The notes under the pieces are model-generated. The model saw nothing but the letters and a program-made list of their open reading frames with translations. It had not been told where the DNA came from and ran no database searches. Source: Sphingobacteriales bacterium (GTDB lineage Bacteria > Bacteroidota > Bacteroidia > Chitinophagales > Chitinophagaceae). From it: a DNA stretch of 64,000 bases. The position numbers were made by a program, and so were the translations under genes. The stretch's first letter is position 1. Every line of letters begins with the position of its first letter. The stretch spans positions 1-64,000 of the forward strand of contig RXJG01000004.1 of NCBI GenBank assembly GCA_003963365.1, given 5' to 3'. Positions 25,769 to 35,179 of the stretch are shown here, piece after piece.

Positions 25769-26086
25769 ATGGACGCTGCTGTTACTGAAATGATCAATAA
25801 AGATTTTGGATTGATATTACCTGCTTCTGTTAGCGAAGAAGAATTAATCAATCAGCTGGCGGCATATATAAACAGTTTGATCAATAATAATTTTCAGCAA
25901 TTAATCCGGCATCTTTACCGGATAGATATAAACGAGGGCAAACTCAAAACTTTACTGAAAGAAAACCAGGGTGAGGATGCAGGCAGGATTATTGCCAAAA
26001 TGATCATTGACCGTCAAATACAAAAAATTAAAATCCGTTCTTCCTTTCCTTCCGCCAATGATATTCCCGGTGATGAGAAATGGTGA
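25769..26086 (+). CDS. Conserved-looking hypothetical protein, 105 residues
   Basis: The acidic, mostly helical soluble protein contains two similar helices of about 30 residues and a C-terminal basic stretch (RQIQKIKIR). I recognise no family. The gene precedes the GNAT-like gene by 20 bases and is likely co-transcribed with it. The pattern of alternating hydrophobic residues and codon use argues for a real gene. Confidence 0.6.
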   Translation: MDAAVTEMINKDFGLILPASVSEEELINQLAAYINSLINNNFQQLIRHLYRIDINEGKLKTLLKENQGEDAGRIIAKMIIDRQIQKIKIRSSFPSANDIPGDEKW

Positions 26087-26106
26087 ATATTCTTTAAGTT
26101 CGCCAT

Positions 26107-27231
26107 ATGAACGTTGTGGAGGTAACCAACACGGCAACAGCCAGCCAATTTATTGATCTGCCTAAATCGTTATACAAAAACGATCCAAACTGGATTTGTC
26201 CGCTCGATAATGATATTAAAGCGGTATTTGATCCGTCATTAAATAATTTTTATAATCATGGTGTTTGTACCCGGTGGCTGTTAAAAGATGAAAGCAATAA
26301 AGTGATTGGACGCATTGCCGCTTTCATCAATACTGAAAAAGCATACAAATACGAAAAGCCAACCGGTGGTATAGGTTTTTTTGAATGTATCAATAATAAA
26401 CAAGCTGCTTTTCTTTTATTTGATACAGCCAAAACATGGCTGAAAGAAAAAGGAATGCAGGCAATAGAAGGACCCATCAACTTTGGTGAAAATGATAAAT
26501 ACTGGGGTTTACTGATTGAAGGGTTTATGCCGCCGGGCATGGGAATGAATTATAACCCGCCTTATTATATTGATTTTTTTGACAGCTACGGTTTTACTAA
26601 AAAGTACGACCAGATCACCAATTATTTGGATATCACCGTTCCTTTTACCGAACGGTTTACAAAAATTGCCGACTGGGTAATGAAGAAGCCCGGCTACAGT
26701 TTCAAACATTTTGAAAGCAGCCAGTTTGGAAAGTTTGCCAATGATTTTGCTGAAGTGTATAATGATGCCTGGAGCGAGTTTGAAAATTTTATGCCGATAA
26801 AGCAGGAAACGATCAAAGAATCTTTCCGGCAGATGAAACCGATCGTTGATGAAAAGATCATTTGGTTTGCGTATTATAATGATGAGCCCATAGGCTTTGT
26901 ATTAGCGTTACCCGACATTAATCCCATCTTAAAAAAAGTACATGGCAAACTTGATCTCTGGGGCAAATTGAAATTCTTCTGGTATCAAAAAACAACCACA
27001 CCTGAACGATTGCGTATGATCATTATGGGTTGTAAAAAGAAATACCAGAACAAAGGAATTGAATCAGCTTTGATCCGCTGTCTTCAACTGGAAGTAGTGC
27101 CAAGAGGAACGGTGAAAGGAGTTGAACTGGCGTGGGTGGGCGACTTCAACGATAAAATGATGGCCATACATGAAGCTACCGGTGCAAAAAAAGAAAAAGT
27201 GCACCGCACTTATGTTTGTCCAATCAATTAA
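26107..27231 (+). CDS. GNAT-like N-acetyltransferase superfamily protein
   Basis: The 374 residues resemble the two-GNAT-fold proteins often labelled YghO-like: the N-terminal half has WICPLDNDIKAVFDP, GRIAAFIN, and EGPINFGENDKYWGLLI; the C-terminal half has GFVLALPDINPIL and a motif A-like stretch KKKYQNKGIESALI. The acceptor is unknown. Length is typical for the group. The gene ends three bases before the converging metF gene. Confidence 0.75.
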   Translation: MNVVEVTNTATASQFIDLPKSLYKNDPNWICPLDNDIKAVFDPSLNNFYNHGVCTRWLLKDESNKVIGRIAAFINTEKAYKYEKPTGGIGFFECINNKQAAFLLFDTAKTWLKEKGMQAIEGPINFGENDKYWGLLIEGFMPPGMGMNYNPPYYIDFFDSYGFTKKYDQITNYLDITVPFTERFTKIADWVMKKPGYSFKHFESSQFGKFANDFAEVYNDAWSEFENFMPIKQETIKESFRQMKPIVDEKIIWFAYYNDEPIGFVLALPDINPILKKVHGKLDLWGKLKFFWYQKTTTPERLRMIIMGCKKKYQNKGIESALIRCLQLEVVPRGTVKGVELAWVGDFNDKMMAIHEATGAKKEKVHRTYVCPIN

Positions 27232-27234
27232 GAG

Positions 27235-28188
27235 TTAGAAAATCTCTTTTACCACGTTATAGATGACTTTAGCGCTGCCTAAAGTATAGTAGTGTAACAC
27301 CGGCACACCAAATGCTTTTAATTCTTTTGATTGTTGTATCAGCCATTCAGTTCCTACTTTCTTACATTCATCATCTGTTTTACATTTCATAATTTCATTA
27401 GAAAGATCAGTAGGAATATCTACATGAAATGTTCGGGGTATAATAGAGAGTTGTTTTTTATTGGTAATGGGTTTTAATCCCGGAATGATTGGAACATCTA
27501 TACCTGCTTCCCGGCATTTTTCCACAAACTCAATGTATTTTTTATTATCAAAAAACATTTGCGTAGTGATGTATTCTGCACCCAGATCAATTTTATTCTT
27601 TAAATATTTTAAATCAATCTCCAGGTTGGGGCATTCAAAATGTTTTTCAGGATAACCGGCTACACCAATACAGAAATTAGTACGGAAGCCATCACGGATA
27701 TCTTCTTCCAGGTAAATACCGCTGTTAAGATCAACCACCTGCTTTATTAATTCTGATGCATAGCGATGTCCTTCAGCATGAGGTTCGAAATATGTTTCAT
27801 TTTTGGCCGCATCACCCCGTAATACCAGTACATTATCAATACCAATAAAATGAAGATCAATTAATGCATCTTCTGTTTCCCTTTTACCAAAACCACCACA
27901 GATCAAATGCGGAACAGCATCCACATGATAGTGGTTCATGATAGAAGCACAAATACCAACGGTACCGGGACGCTTTCTTACTTCCACCTTTTCAAATGTT
28001 CCATCCAGTTTTTTCTTAAACACATGCTCACTGCGGTGGTATGTAACATTAATAAAAGATGGCTTGAACTCCATTAAAGGATCTAAATGATCATAAATAG
28101 AATTAATGGTCTTTCCTTTAAGTGGTGGAAGGATTTCGAAGGATACAAGGGTATCTTTTGCCTGGCGTATGTGGTCTATTACTTTCAT
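27235..28188 (-). CDS. metF: 5,10-methylenetetrahydrofolate reductase
   Basis: The 317-residue TIM-barrel flavoprotein reduces methylenetetrahydrofolate to methyl-tetrahydrofolate for methionine synthesis. Diagnostic segments are FEILPPLKG near the N-terminus (the catalytic Glu), INVTYH, NVLVLRGDAAKN, AGYPEKH and TTQMFFDNKKY. The ATG at 28188 gives a normal length. No SAM riboswitch or leader peptide is visible in the ~100 bases upstream, which instead hold the terminator of the preceding gene. Confidence 0.93.
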   Translation of the reverse strand: MKVIDHIRQAKDTLVSFEILPPLKGKTINSIYDHLDPLMEFKPSFINVTYHRSEHVFKKKLDGTFEKVEVRKRPGTVGICASIMNHYHVDAVPHLICGGFGKRETEDALIDLHFIGIDNVLVLRGDAAKNETYFEPHAEGHRYASELIKQVVDLNSGIYLEEDIRDGFRTNFCIGVAGYPEKHFECPNLEIDLKYLKNKIDLGAEYITTQMFFDNKKYIEFVEKCREAGIDVPIIPGLKPITNKKQLSIIPRTFHVDIPTDLSNEIMKCKTDDECKKVGTEWLIQQSKELKAFGVPVLHYYTLGSAKVIYNVVKEIF

Positions 28189-28230
28189 TGTTTGCTAAAT
28201 AATTTGCAAACATAAGCAAGCCACAGGGTA

Positions 28231-28258
28231 AAACAAAAAGCCCTTTGAATAAGGGCTT
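28231..28258 (-). terminator. Terminator upstream of metF
   Basis: On the minus strand AAGCCCTT (28258-28251) pairs with AAGGGCTT (28245-28238), followed by TTTTGTTT. It terminates the outer-membrane protein gene whose stop is at 28290. Confidence 0.85.
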
Positions 28259-28289
28259 GGTGAAAAAAGGCCTGGTTATTAACAGAGTA

Positions 28290-29045
28290 TTAAAACCGCA
28301 CGCCAATACATAAGCCACTCCTTATACCAGCCCACGGACCACTGAAATTAAGTGTAGCTCCGTTGGCATCAACTGTACTGGTTGTTTTGGTAAGAGGTAA
28401 GTTAAGTTTATCAAGATCAGCTTTAAGTGAGCTTTGTTCGGATGGGGATAGTGATTGTCGTCCACTGATGCTTCCGTTAGATGAGCCGTAATGTGGGCCG
28501 ATAATCCACCAGTCAAGATATACCGTTTTTCCAATCTTCCATTGAGCACCAAATAGCAGGCCTCCGGTAATTGTGTTAATGCTGCCTGACAAAGGAATAG
28601 TTTTATCGACACCGTTATCATTATAGATATAGGGTAAATCCCCTGTGTAATGTGCGTAACATGCAAATGGAGCAATGTAAAAACCATGATAAGCTCCCTT
28701 GTGGCTGAAATAAAATCTTGCCTGCGGCATAATGGCAAAGTTGCCTGTCTCAAAGTTGTCTACCTGGTTTTTGGTATTTTGGTTATTAATGGCACTGCGG
28801 AAACTGGCTTTAAATGGTAACCCACTTTTTGGCATTAATCTTACATCCAGGGCCAGTGTTGTTTTTTTCCCAACCATTCTTTCATATTCTACCGTAATAT
28901 TTTTTAAAAACAGGGCGAACACATTTACTTTAATCAAATTTTTCTGTCCGGTAAAAGCGGCTTCTATTTTAGCAGTATCTGCCTGTGCATACAAATTAAC
29001 AGCCGCAAACAAAATAAGAAGCTGGCAGATTATTTTCTTTAGCAT
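28290..29045 (-). CDS. DUF3575-type outer-membrane beta-barrel protein
   Basis: The 251 residues have a cleavable signal peptide (about 1-20, ending AQA). The mature chain alternates short amphipathic strands, including KVNVFALFLKNITVEYER, the opening typical of DUF3575 proteins, and RFYFSHKGAYHGFYIAPF. It ends in a C-terminal aromatic (RF) as outer-membrane barrels do. It probably has eight strands. The function is unknown. The gene has its own terminator and about 270 bases of free upstream sequence. Confidence 0.75.
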   Translation of the reverse strand: MLKKIICQLLILFAAVNLYAQADTAKIEAAFTGQKNLIKVNVFALFLKNITVEYERMVGKKTTLALDVRLMPKSGLPFKASFRSAINNQNTKNQVDNFETGNFAIMPQARFYFSHKGAYHGFYIAPFACYAHYTGDLPYIYNDNGVDKTIPLSGSINTITGGLLFGAQWKIGKTVYLDWWIIGPHYGSSNGSISGRQSLSPSEQSSLKADLDKLNLPLTKTTSTVDANGATLNFSGPWAGIRSGLCIGVRF

Positions 29046-29315
29046 AGCATTAAAGTTTTGATGATTGGATAATGTATTAAAGGTAAAATTTTTTGAAGGT
29101 AAAGAGCACTGACTTCAGTCATAACACTAAATACGTATCGAAAAACTGCCTGGCAGCGCTGGAAATTATAAGTCATCTTAATAAAAGGGGGTTTTTAATG
29201 CATTGTAGTACTAACTATTATGCTGTCTTAGACAAGTTTTTAAAATAGGTTTACTGTTCCATTCATTAATTACCGAACCCTTATTTTGCTTTTATGTCTT
29301 TAACCTTTTAATTAA

Positions 29316-29825
29316 TTATTTCCTTGCAGATTTCTTTATTGCTTTTTTAAGCTGGCTTTTACTCCGCCATTCACTTTGTGGTTTGCCTGCCAGCACCGCC
29401 GGTACATCTACAAAACGAATATGTTTACGGTGATTGCCTGTTGCCACATCTACAATTGTTCCGGTAATAAGACCAAAGAAAAACATGTTTCCCAGGAAAT
29501 AACCACCACTGAATTTGGGTGACAAATTTACAGTGCCATTTGAACTGCCGAAAGATAACTGGAGGTCAACTGTTTTATGTTTATTAAGCTTAATGGTTGG
29601 TGCGTAATAATCAGTATAGGTATCTGCATTTGTACCAACTTTTAATGTAGATACGGAAAGGTCGGTTTTTATATCCACCGTTTCACCATCAGCCTTTGCA
29701 GTAAGGTTTGAAGGTGCATCCACCAGTGTTACCTTACTCATTTTTCCCATAATAGTACCACATGATGATACAGAGTATACAATAACAGAAAGCAGGAGCA
29801 GATTAAAAATTGATTTTTTGGTCAT
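29316..29825 (-). CDS. Hypothetical lipoprotein
   Basis: A lipoprotein signal ends at VSSC, Cys about 22 from ATG 29825 (MTKKSIF). Another ATG at 29843 would add six residues; I prefer the shorter because it leaves a standard n-region. The mature part has VTLVDAPSNLTAKADGE, which recalls YceK/PEGA-like folds, and a hydrophobic GGYFLGNMFFFGLITGTIVD segment that may sit in a membrane. The C-terminus is Lys-rich. No function is assigned. Confidence 0.6.
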   Translation of the reverse strand: MTKKSIFNLLLLSVIVYSVSSCGTIMGKMSKVTLVDAPSNLTAKADGETVDIKTDLSVSTLKVGTNADTYTDYYAPTIKLNKHKTVDLQLSFGSSNGTVNLSPKFSGGYFLGNMFFFGLITGTIVDVATGNHRKHIRFVDVPAVLAGKPQSEWRSKSQLKKAIKKSARK

Positions 29826-29868
29826 AGTTTTTTTTAAAAGCATTAATGACTAAATGATGATATAAACA

Positions 29869-30489
29869 CTACTTTGTAAAACTTACCAGTTCCCACAGTT
29901 GCGCCATATATATGTTAGAAGCGGGCCCTGCAGCTTTTTCATCATATTCGGTTATCTTAACAACAATTGGCCCGCTGCCAGTAAACCAATATTCGTTTTC
30001 AAGACTGTTTGTATCATGTGACTCCACTTTAGTACAATTATTATAAGTGCCCGCCGGAACAGTAACAGAAGCGGTAATGCTGGTTACTTTAGCCACATCG
30101 GTGGTACCATCGCTAATGGTTATATTATAAGTATCATTAACAGCAGCATTAGTTTTATACCATAAGCTGGCAGTGGTGTAAGGCAACGGTAACTGCCACC
30201 AGCCATCACTTCTTTTTTGTATGGCGATAACGGGTGTTGAAGTAGTTTGTTCGGTTAAAACAAACCAACTGCTTCCGGCAAAAGTTTGTGCGGAAGCCAC
30301 CAGCGTATAATTATTACTGCTGATAACAGTTCCTGCTTCATTTAATTCAGATACTTTAAAAACCCATTTAGTACCGGCTTTTATTTCTTCTGTAGTGTTA
30401 GGGTTATCGCTCTTGCTTTTTTTGCAGGAAAATATGACGGCGGTAGCGGCGAGTATAATAATACTGCGCAGTAAAAAATTTGTTTTCAT
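29869..30489 (-). CDS. Hypothetical lipoprotein
   Basis: The 206 residues have a classic Bacteroidota lipoprotein signal with Cys22 (VIFSCKKSKSD). The mature part is beta-rich: KWVFKVSELNEAGTVIS, WYKTNAAVNDTYN and VTVPAGTYNNCTKVE. The latter two resemble secreted lipoproteins that report on a folded beta-sandwich. No family is recognised. It lies between the response regulator and another lipoprotein on the same strand. Confidence 0.6.
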   Translation of the reverse strand: MKTNFLLRSIIILAATAVIFSCKKSKSDNPNTTEEIKAGTKWVFKVSELNEAGTVISSNNYTLVASAQTFAGSSWFVLTEQTTSTPVIAIQKRSDGWWQLPLPYTTASLWYKTNAAVNDTYNITISDGTTDVAKVTSITASVTVPAGTYNNCTKVESHDTNSLENEYWFTGSGPIVVKITEYDEKAAGPASNIYMAQLWELVSFTK

Positions 30490-30573
30490 TTTTTAAGGTT
30501 TTAATGAAAGTGGGGTTTTAAAATGTAATAATGATAAATAAACAGGGAAGAAAAAATGTGAGAAAAGTAGTAA

Positions 30574-31209
30574 TTACAACAAACCGATTTTTTTCAGCGC
30601 TTCTGCCCGGCTGTTTACCTGCAGCTTTTCGTAAATATTGCGTATGTGAGTGCGTACGGTTTCAATACTGATAAATAATTTATCAGCAATTTCTTTATAA
30701 CGGTATCCTTTACTTAAATACTCCAGCATCTCCTGTTCACGGCGGCTCAGCTCCTGGAAATAATCGTTTATTTTTTCTTTGCGTGTAAATGCCTCTATCA
30801 CTTTGCGTGCAATCTGGCTGCTGATGGGGCTGCCGCCATGGTTTACATCTGCAATGGCTTCAATTATTTTTTCAGGTGCTGTGCTTTTTAAAAGATAACT
30901 GGTGGCGCCGGCTTTTAATGCGTTAAAGATAGTATCCGTATTATCATATACAGTAAGCACCATCATCTGCATGCGTGGGTGCAGCATTTTTAAACGTTGA
31001 ATACAGTCAATACCATTCATACCCGGCAGGTTAATATCAAACAAGGCAATATCCACCGGTTCAGCTGTTAATTCTTTTAATGCTGATTCCGCTTCCCCAA
31101 ATACCCGCAGTTCTTTTACATCCATCTGCAACTGAATGAGCTCCGCCAGGTAATGACGCACTTTTTCATCGTCTTCAATAATTGCTAGGGAATTTATTTT
31201 CTTCACCAT
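30574..31209 (-). CDS. NarL/FixJ-family response regulator
   Basis: The 211 residues have an N-terminal receiver domain with the acidic pair at 13-14, phospho-acceptor D58 in LFDINLPG and K108 in YLLKS, and a C-terminal LuxR-type helix-turn-helix (about 148-208; LSRREQEMLEYLSKG...ETVRTHI). It should be phosphorylated by the histidine kinase encoded 53 bases upstream and then bind DNA. Targets are unknown; the adjacent lipoprotein genes are candidates. Confidence 0.93.
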   Translation of the reverse strand: MVKKINSLAIIEDDEKVRHYLAELIQLQMDVKELRVFGEAESALKELTAEPVDIALFDINLPGMNGIDCIQRLKMLHPRMQMMVLTVYDNTDTIFNALKAGATSYLLKSTAPEKIIEAIADVNHGGSPISSQIARKVIEAFTRKEKINDYFQELSRREQEMLEYLSKGYRYKEIADKLFISIETVRTHIRNIYEKLQVNSRAEALKKIGLL

Positions 31210-31262
31210 TCAAACATATTGTTTTGTATGCCCCCGAACAATGTGATAAAAGTAGTATGCCT

Positions 31263-34259
31263 TTACAACGGAACACTGTAAACATACACAGCACCATTGC
31301 CCACAGAAGAAATGATTTGCAGTTTACCGCCTAATTCTTCTACCCGGTATTTTATATTTCTCAACCCGTTTCCGCTGTATGAGGCGGATGTATCAAAACC
31401 TCTTCCATTATCTGCTATCTTAAAAACTAATTTACTGTTTTCAATTACTGCGTTTACTGAAATTGATTTTGCCCCGCTGTATTTTACAGCATTGTTTACG
31501 ATTTCTTTTGTTACTAATAAAATATTACGCCGCTGTTCATTGCTAAGCATAATATCTTTACCGTTATCAGGTAAATCAATGGTGTAATCTGTGTCTGCAT
31601 ATTCTAATTGTTTGTTCAGTTGCTCTCGCAGGTAAGCGCAAAGATGTTCCAGCGATTTATTTTCCTGGTTGAGGCTCCATATAATTTCACTCATATTGCC
31701 CACCAGTTTGCGGCTGGTGCCGGCAATATCATCCAGTTCTTTTGTCTGCAATTTATTTTTGACTGATTCTGTCATTAATGCAATTTGTGTGAGCCCTGCG
31801 CCAATGTCATCATGCATCTCCCTCGATATACGCTGGCGTTCCAGGTCAAGAGCCCGTTGTTTTTCCAGCTGTCTTATTTTTTCTTTTAACCTGTTTTGCG
31901 AAATATAACGCACTATAAAACTAATAATGCTTAAAAGCAGTAACGTCGCAAGCGAAATAAACCACCATGTTTTCCAGAATGGTGGATGTATGGTGATGTT
32001 AATGTTCCGTTCCATAATGTGCCAGTTACCTTCGGCATCAGTTACTTTTACCTCAAATAAATAATTACCGGGCGAAAGATGGTTATAGCGTACTTGGTTA
32101 AGACGACCGCTGTACACCCAATCTTTATCCCATCCTTTTAAGCGATATGAATAGGTTACTTTATCGGGGTTTGAATAATCAATGCCACGAAATTTTATAA
32201 AGAGATTGTTTCGGTTATAGGGTAACGATAGTTGTTGCAAATATTCAGGAGCAATCGTACTGTCTGCAGGTTCATCATTCACTAACAGGCTGGTAATTAC
32301 AGTATACGGAACAGATTTGTAAAATGCAATATTGCCGGGTTTAAACCATATGACGCCCCTGATTGTTCCGAAAGCCAATTCGTTGTTTGCTGATTTATAA
32401 AAAGCTCCTGAATTAAATTCATCATCAATTAATCCGTCGCCTGATGTATAATTGATGAATTGAAGCTTTGGTAAAACTTCATTATTTGTATAAGTAACCA
32501 TTGCTTTTGTGATACCGCCATTAGTACTAAGCCACAGTTCATCGTAGTATTGCAAACCTCCATATACATGACTGTTGCCTATACCTTCTGCTTCAGCAAA
32601 AAACTTATATTGGCCACTGGGTAAATGATAAGCAATTAAACCACTGGCTGTGCAAATCCATAACAGCTGATGCGATGTATCCGGTGTGAATGATTTGATG
32701 CTTACATTTTTAAAAATAACCGTGTCTGATATGACCGTTTTAAACCTGCAGTTGATATCTTTTCGTTTAAATACACCTACTTCGGAAGCTAACCAGAAAT
32801 TTTTTTTACTGTCAATATAAATATCATAATAATAACCGCCACCTTCCGGATAATACTTTACTGAAAAACTGCTGCCTGTTTTGTAAATGCCAAACACGCC
32901 CCATTGTGATGACATATACAAGGTATCGCCGAGTTCATACATAGCAAAGGCTCTCAATTCTTTTGTACTCGCTGAAGAGGGACGTTCTATCGGTACTTGT
33001 GTAAACTTTTGTTCACCATTTTTACGTACGTATAACCCATTGTATGCTGCTACCCATAGATTATTTTGTGAATCATTTTTTAATAAACTTATTGAGTTGT
33101 TTTCGGTACCCCGGAAAAGCGGAAACCCATCAGCCTTTTTTACAAAACCGGTTTTTTTATCTAAACAAAGTAGCCCTTTTCGAAATGTACCAAGCCATAA
33201 TGTTTGTTTTTCATCTTCATATAATGAATGAATAAATACCGGCGGGTCGCTTTTTAAAGAAGGATATTTGGAAAAAAAGGGGGGATATATTTTAGCTTTG
33301 CTCACCCCGGTTACTTCACTTCCTGTCCACAATATATCATTATCATCTGCGAATATCGAATAAACGGGATAATTGTCACCTGATGTATTTGTATTGCCTC
33401 TCCATTCAAAATAATTTTGATTTTTTTGTCTGCAATAAATATTACCGGCTTCATCGCCTGCCCAGGTGTTGAAATGTTTATCGGCACAAAATACACGAAG
33501 TGCAAAAACTGAATTTATTCCTGTTACATCCAGCCTTTGCAGTGTTAAAGTATTTATATCGCAACAGTAAATTTTATCGGTTGATACAAGATACACGTGG
33601 TTATTGCAGCTACCTATTGCTGTAAATTGCTTGTCAGTAAAAAGATATGACCATTCATTTTTATTTCTGTTGAAAAAAAAGATACCCTTAGCCGGCATCA
33701 ACCAAAAGTTATGATTAGCATCTTTAATCATCTTAATAAATCCTGTGTTTTTATTTGGTGGTAGCGGCGGCAGAAAATTTTTCCATTTGCCGGTTGTTCT
33801 GTCATAACGAATAACGCCTAAGTCAAAGTTGCCACCCCAAACATAGTTGCCTTCAGCCAGCAACGGATTTATTGACCATTCACCTTTACCATTCATAGTA
33901 ACAGGCCTGTGTTCGAAAACCCCTTTCTTTTTATTCAATGAATAAAAACCGGCAGCCGAAGAAAACCAAATTTGTTCTAAACTATCTTCCAGTAACGGCG
34001 AACGTATAATCTGGTTGCTGTACGTTCCGGGCTTATTATCAGCAGATGGTTTATAAATTTTCATCTCTGCACCATCAAACCGGTTGAGGCCACCAGCAGT
34101 GGCAAACCACATAAAATGTTGCCGGTCTTTAAGTATTGAATAAACAGTGTTTTGTGAAAGACCTTCAATTTTTTCAAAAATTAAAGGTTGTGCAGATTGC
34201 GGATACAATTGCAGGGGGAGCATAGAAAATAAAAACAAAAAGATATATGCAGGTTTCAT
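31263..34259 (-). CDS. Large sensor histidine kinase (Reg_prop/Y_Y_Y, HisKA_3)
   Basis: The 998 residues comprise a signal peptide, a periplasmic beta-propeller of Reg_prop repeats (NTVYSILKDRQHFMWFATAGGLNRFDG and similar units), a Y_Y_Y domain (about 680-755), one membrane helix near 765-787, a HisKA_3 dimerisation domain with phospho-acceptor His816 (REMHDDIGAG) and a HATPase domain (NAVKYSGA, DNGRGFD, GNGLRNI). This is the NarX-type partner of the adjacent regulator. Unlike the hybrid two-component systems of Bacteroides, the receiver and HTH are on a separate protein. The ligand is unknown. Confidence 0.92.
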   Translation of the reverse strand: MKPAYIFLFLFSMLPLQLYPQSAQPLIFEKIEGLSQNTVYSILKDRQHFMWFATAGGLNRFDGAEMKIYKPSADNKPGTYSNQIIRSPLLEDSLEQIWFSSAAGFYSLNKKKGVFEHRPVTMNGKGEWSINPLLAEGNYVWGGNFDLGVIRYDRTTGKWKNFLPPLPPNKNTGFIKMIKDANHNFWLMPAKGIFFFNRNKNEWSYLFTDKQFTAIGSCNNHVYLVSTDKIYCCDINTLTLQRLDVTGINSVFALRVFCADKHFNTWAGDEAGNIYCRQKNQNYFEWRGNTNTSGDNYPVYSIFADDNDILWTGSEVTGVSKAKIYPPFFSKYPSLKSDPPVFIHSLYEDEKQTLWLGTFRKGLLCLDKKTGFVKKADGFPLFRGTENNSISLLKNDSQNNLWVAAYNGLYVRKNGEQKFTQVPIERPSSASTKELRAFAMYELGDTLYMSSQWGVFGIYKTGSSFSVKYYPEGGGYYYDIYIDSKKNFWLASEVGVFKRKDINCRFKTVISDTVIFKNVSIKSFTPDTSHQLLWICTASGLIAYHLPSGQYKFFAEAEGIGNSHVYGGLQYYDELWLSTNGGITKAMVTYTNNEVLPKLQFINYTSGDGLIDDEFNSGAFYKSANNELAFGTIRGVIWFKPGNIAFYKSVPYTVITSLLVNDEPADSTIAPEYLQQLSLPYNRNNLFIKFRGIDYSNPDKVTYSYRLKGWDKDWVYSGRLNQVRYNHLSPGNYLFEVKVTDAEGNWHIMERNINITIHPPFWKTWWFISLATLLLLSIISFIVRYISQNRLKEKIRQLEKQRALDLERQRISREMHDDIGAGLTQIALMTESVKNKLQTKELDDIAGTSRKLVGNMSEIIWSLNQENKSLEHLCAYLREQLNKQLEYADTDYTIDLPDNGKDIMLSNEQRRNILLVTKEIVNNAVKYSGAKSISVNAVIENSKLVFKIADNGRGFDTSASYSGNGLRNIKYRVEELGGKLQIISSVGNGAVYVYSVPL

Positions 34260-34350
34260 AAAGCCGCTCTAATATAACGATAATATCATGTTTGTTAAAA
34301 CAACGGGTAGCTTATAAAGGAATAAATTTTGAAACCTTATTTTTGTGCCA

Positions 34351-35121
34351 ATGTCTTTAATCATACAAACAAAAGAATTAGTAAAAACATACGGCGGCCG
34401 CACGGTGGTTAACCATGCCAGCGTAAATGTAAAGCAGGGAGAGATTGTTGGTTTGCTGGGACCTAACGGCGCTGGTAAAACCACTACATTTTATATGGTG
34501 GTGGGATTGATAAAACCGGATGAAGGCACGGTGTACCTGGGAGAGGAAGATATAACCAAACTACCGATGTACAAACGCAGCCAGTTGGGTATTGGTTACC
34601 TGCCCCAGGAAGCCAGTGTGTTTCGTAAACTGAGTGTGGAAGATAATATCCTGGCTATACTGGAAATGACTGATCTTACCAAACAACAGCAAAAAGAGAA
34701 ACTGGAAGATTTGCTAACGGAGTTTCGCCTGCATCATGTACGCAAGAACAATGGTGATTCATTAAGTGGTGGTGAAAGAAGAAGAACAGAGATTGCCCGT
34801 GCACTGGCGGTAGATCCCAAGTTTATTTTGTTAGATGAACCATTTGCCGGAGTTGATCCTATTGCGGTAGAAGATATTCAAACAGTAGTGGCAAGGTTAA
34901 AGTATAAGAACATAGGTATCCTCATAACTGATCATAACGTAAATGAGACACTTTCCATTTGCGACCGGGCTTATTTACTCATAGAGGGGAAGATATTTAA
35001 ACATGGTACTGCCGAAGAACTGGCGGATGATGAACATGTTCGGCGCCTATATTTGGGCCGCAATTTCGAGTTGAAACGAAAAGATTATTTGCATGAAGAG
35101 GCCATGAAAAGCCAGCTTTAA
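34351..35121 (+). CDS. lptB: LPS export ABC transporter ATP-binding protein
   Basis: The 256 residues match LptB: Walker A GPNGAGKT at 37-44, Q-loop LPQEASVF, signature LSGGERRR, Walker [13 protein letters not shown] and the switch histidine in LITDHNV. The E-A-S-V-F element after the Q-loop is specific to this clade. It powers LPS transport from the inner to the outer membrane with LptFG, which is not in the window. I chose ATG at 34351 over GTG at 34345. A -7 element TATTTTTG at 34338-34345 sits directly before it. Confidence 0.93.
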   Translation: MSLIIQTKELVKTYGGRTVVNHASVNVKQGEIVGLLGPNGAGKTTTFYMVVGLIKPDEGTVYLGEEDITKLPMYKRSQLGIGYLPQEASVFRKLSVEDNILAILEMTDLTKQQQKEKLEDLLTEFRLHHVRKNNGDSLSGGERRRTEIARALAVDPKFILLDEPFAGVDPIAVEDIQTVVARLKYKNIGILITDHNVNETLSICDRAYLLIEGKIFKHGTAEELADDEHVRRLYLGRNFELKRKDYLHEEAMKSQL

Positions 35122-35179
35122 TCTTTCTCACTCAGGATTTCCATAAACCCATTCTTCTTTTTATCTTGCCGGTAATGCT

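Noticed and set aside
28189-28289. SAM riboswitch upstream of metF
   Set aside because: The only structure present is the terminator of the preceding gene; no SAM-aptamer core is visible.
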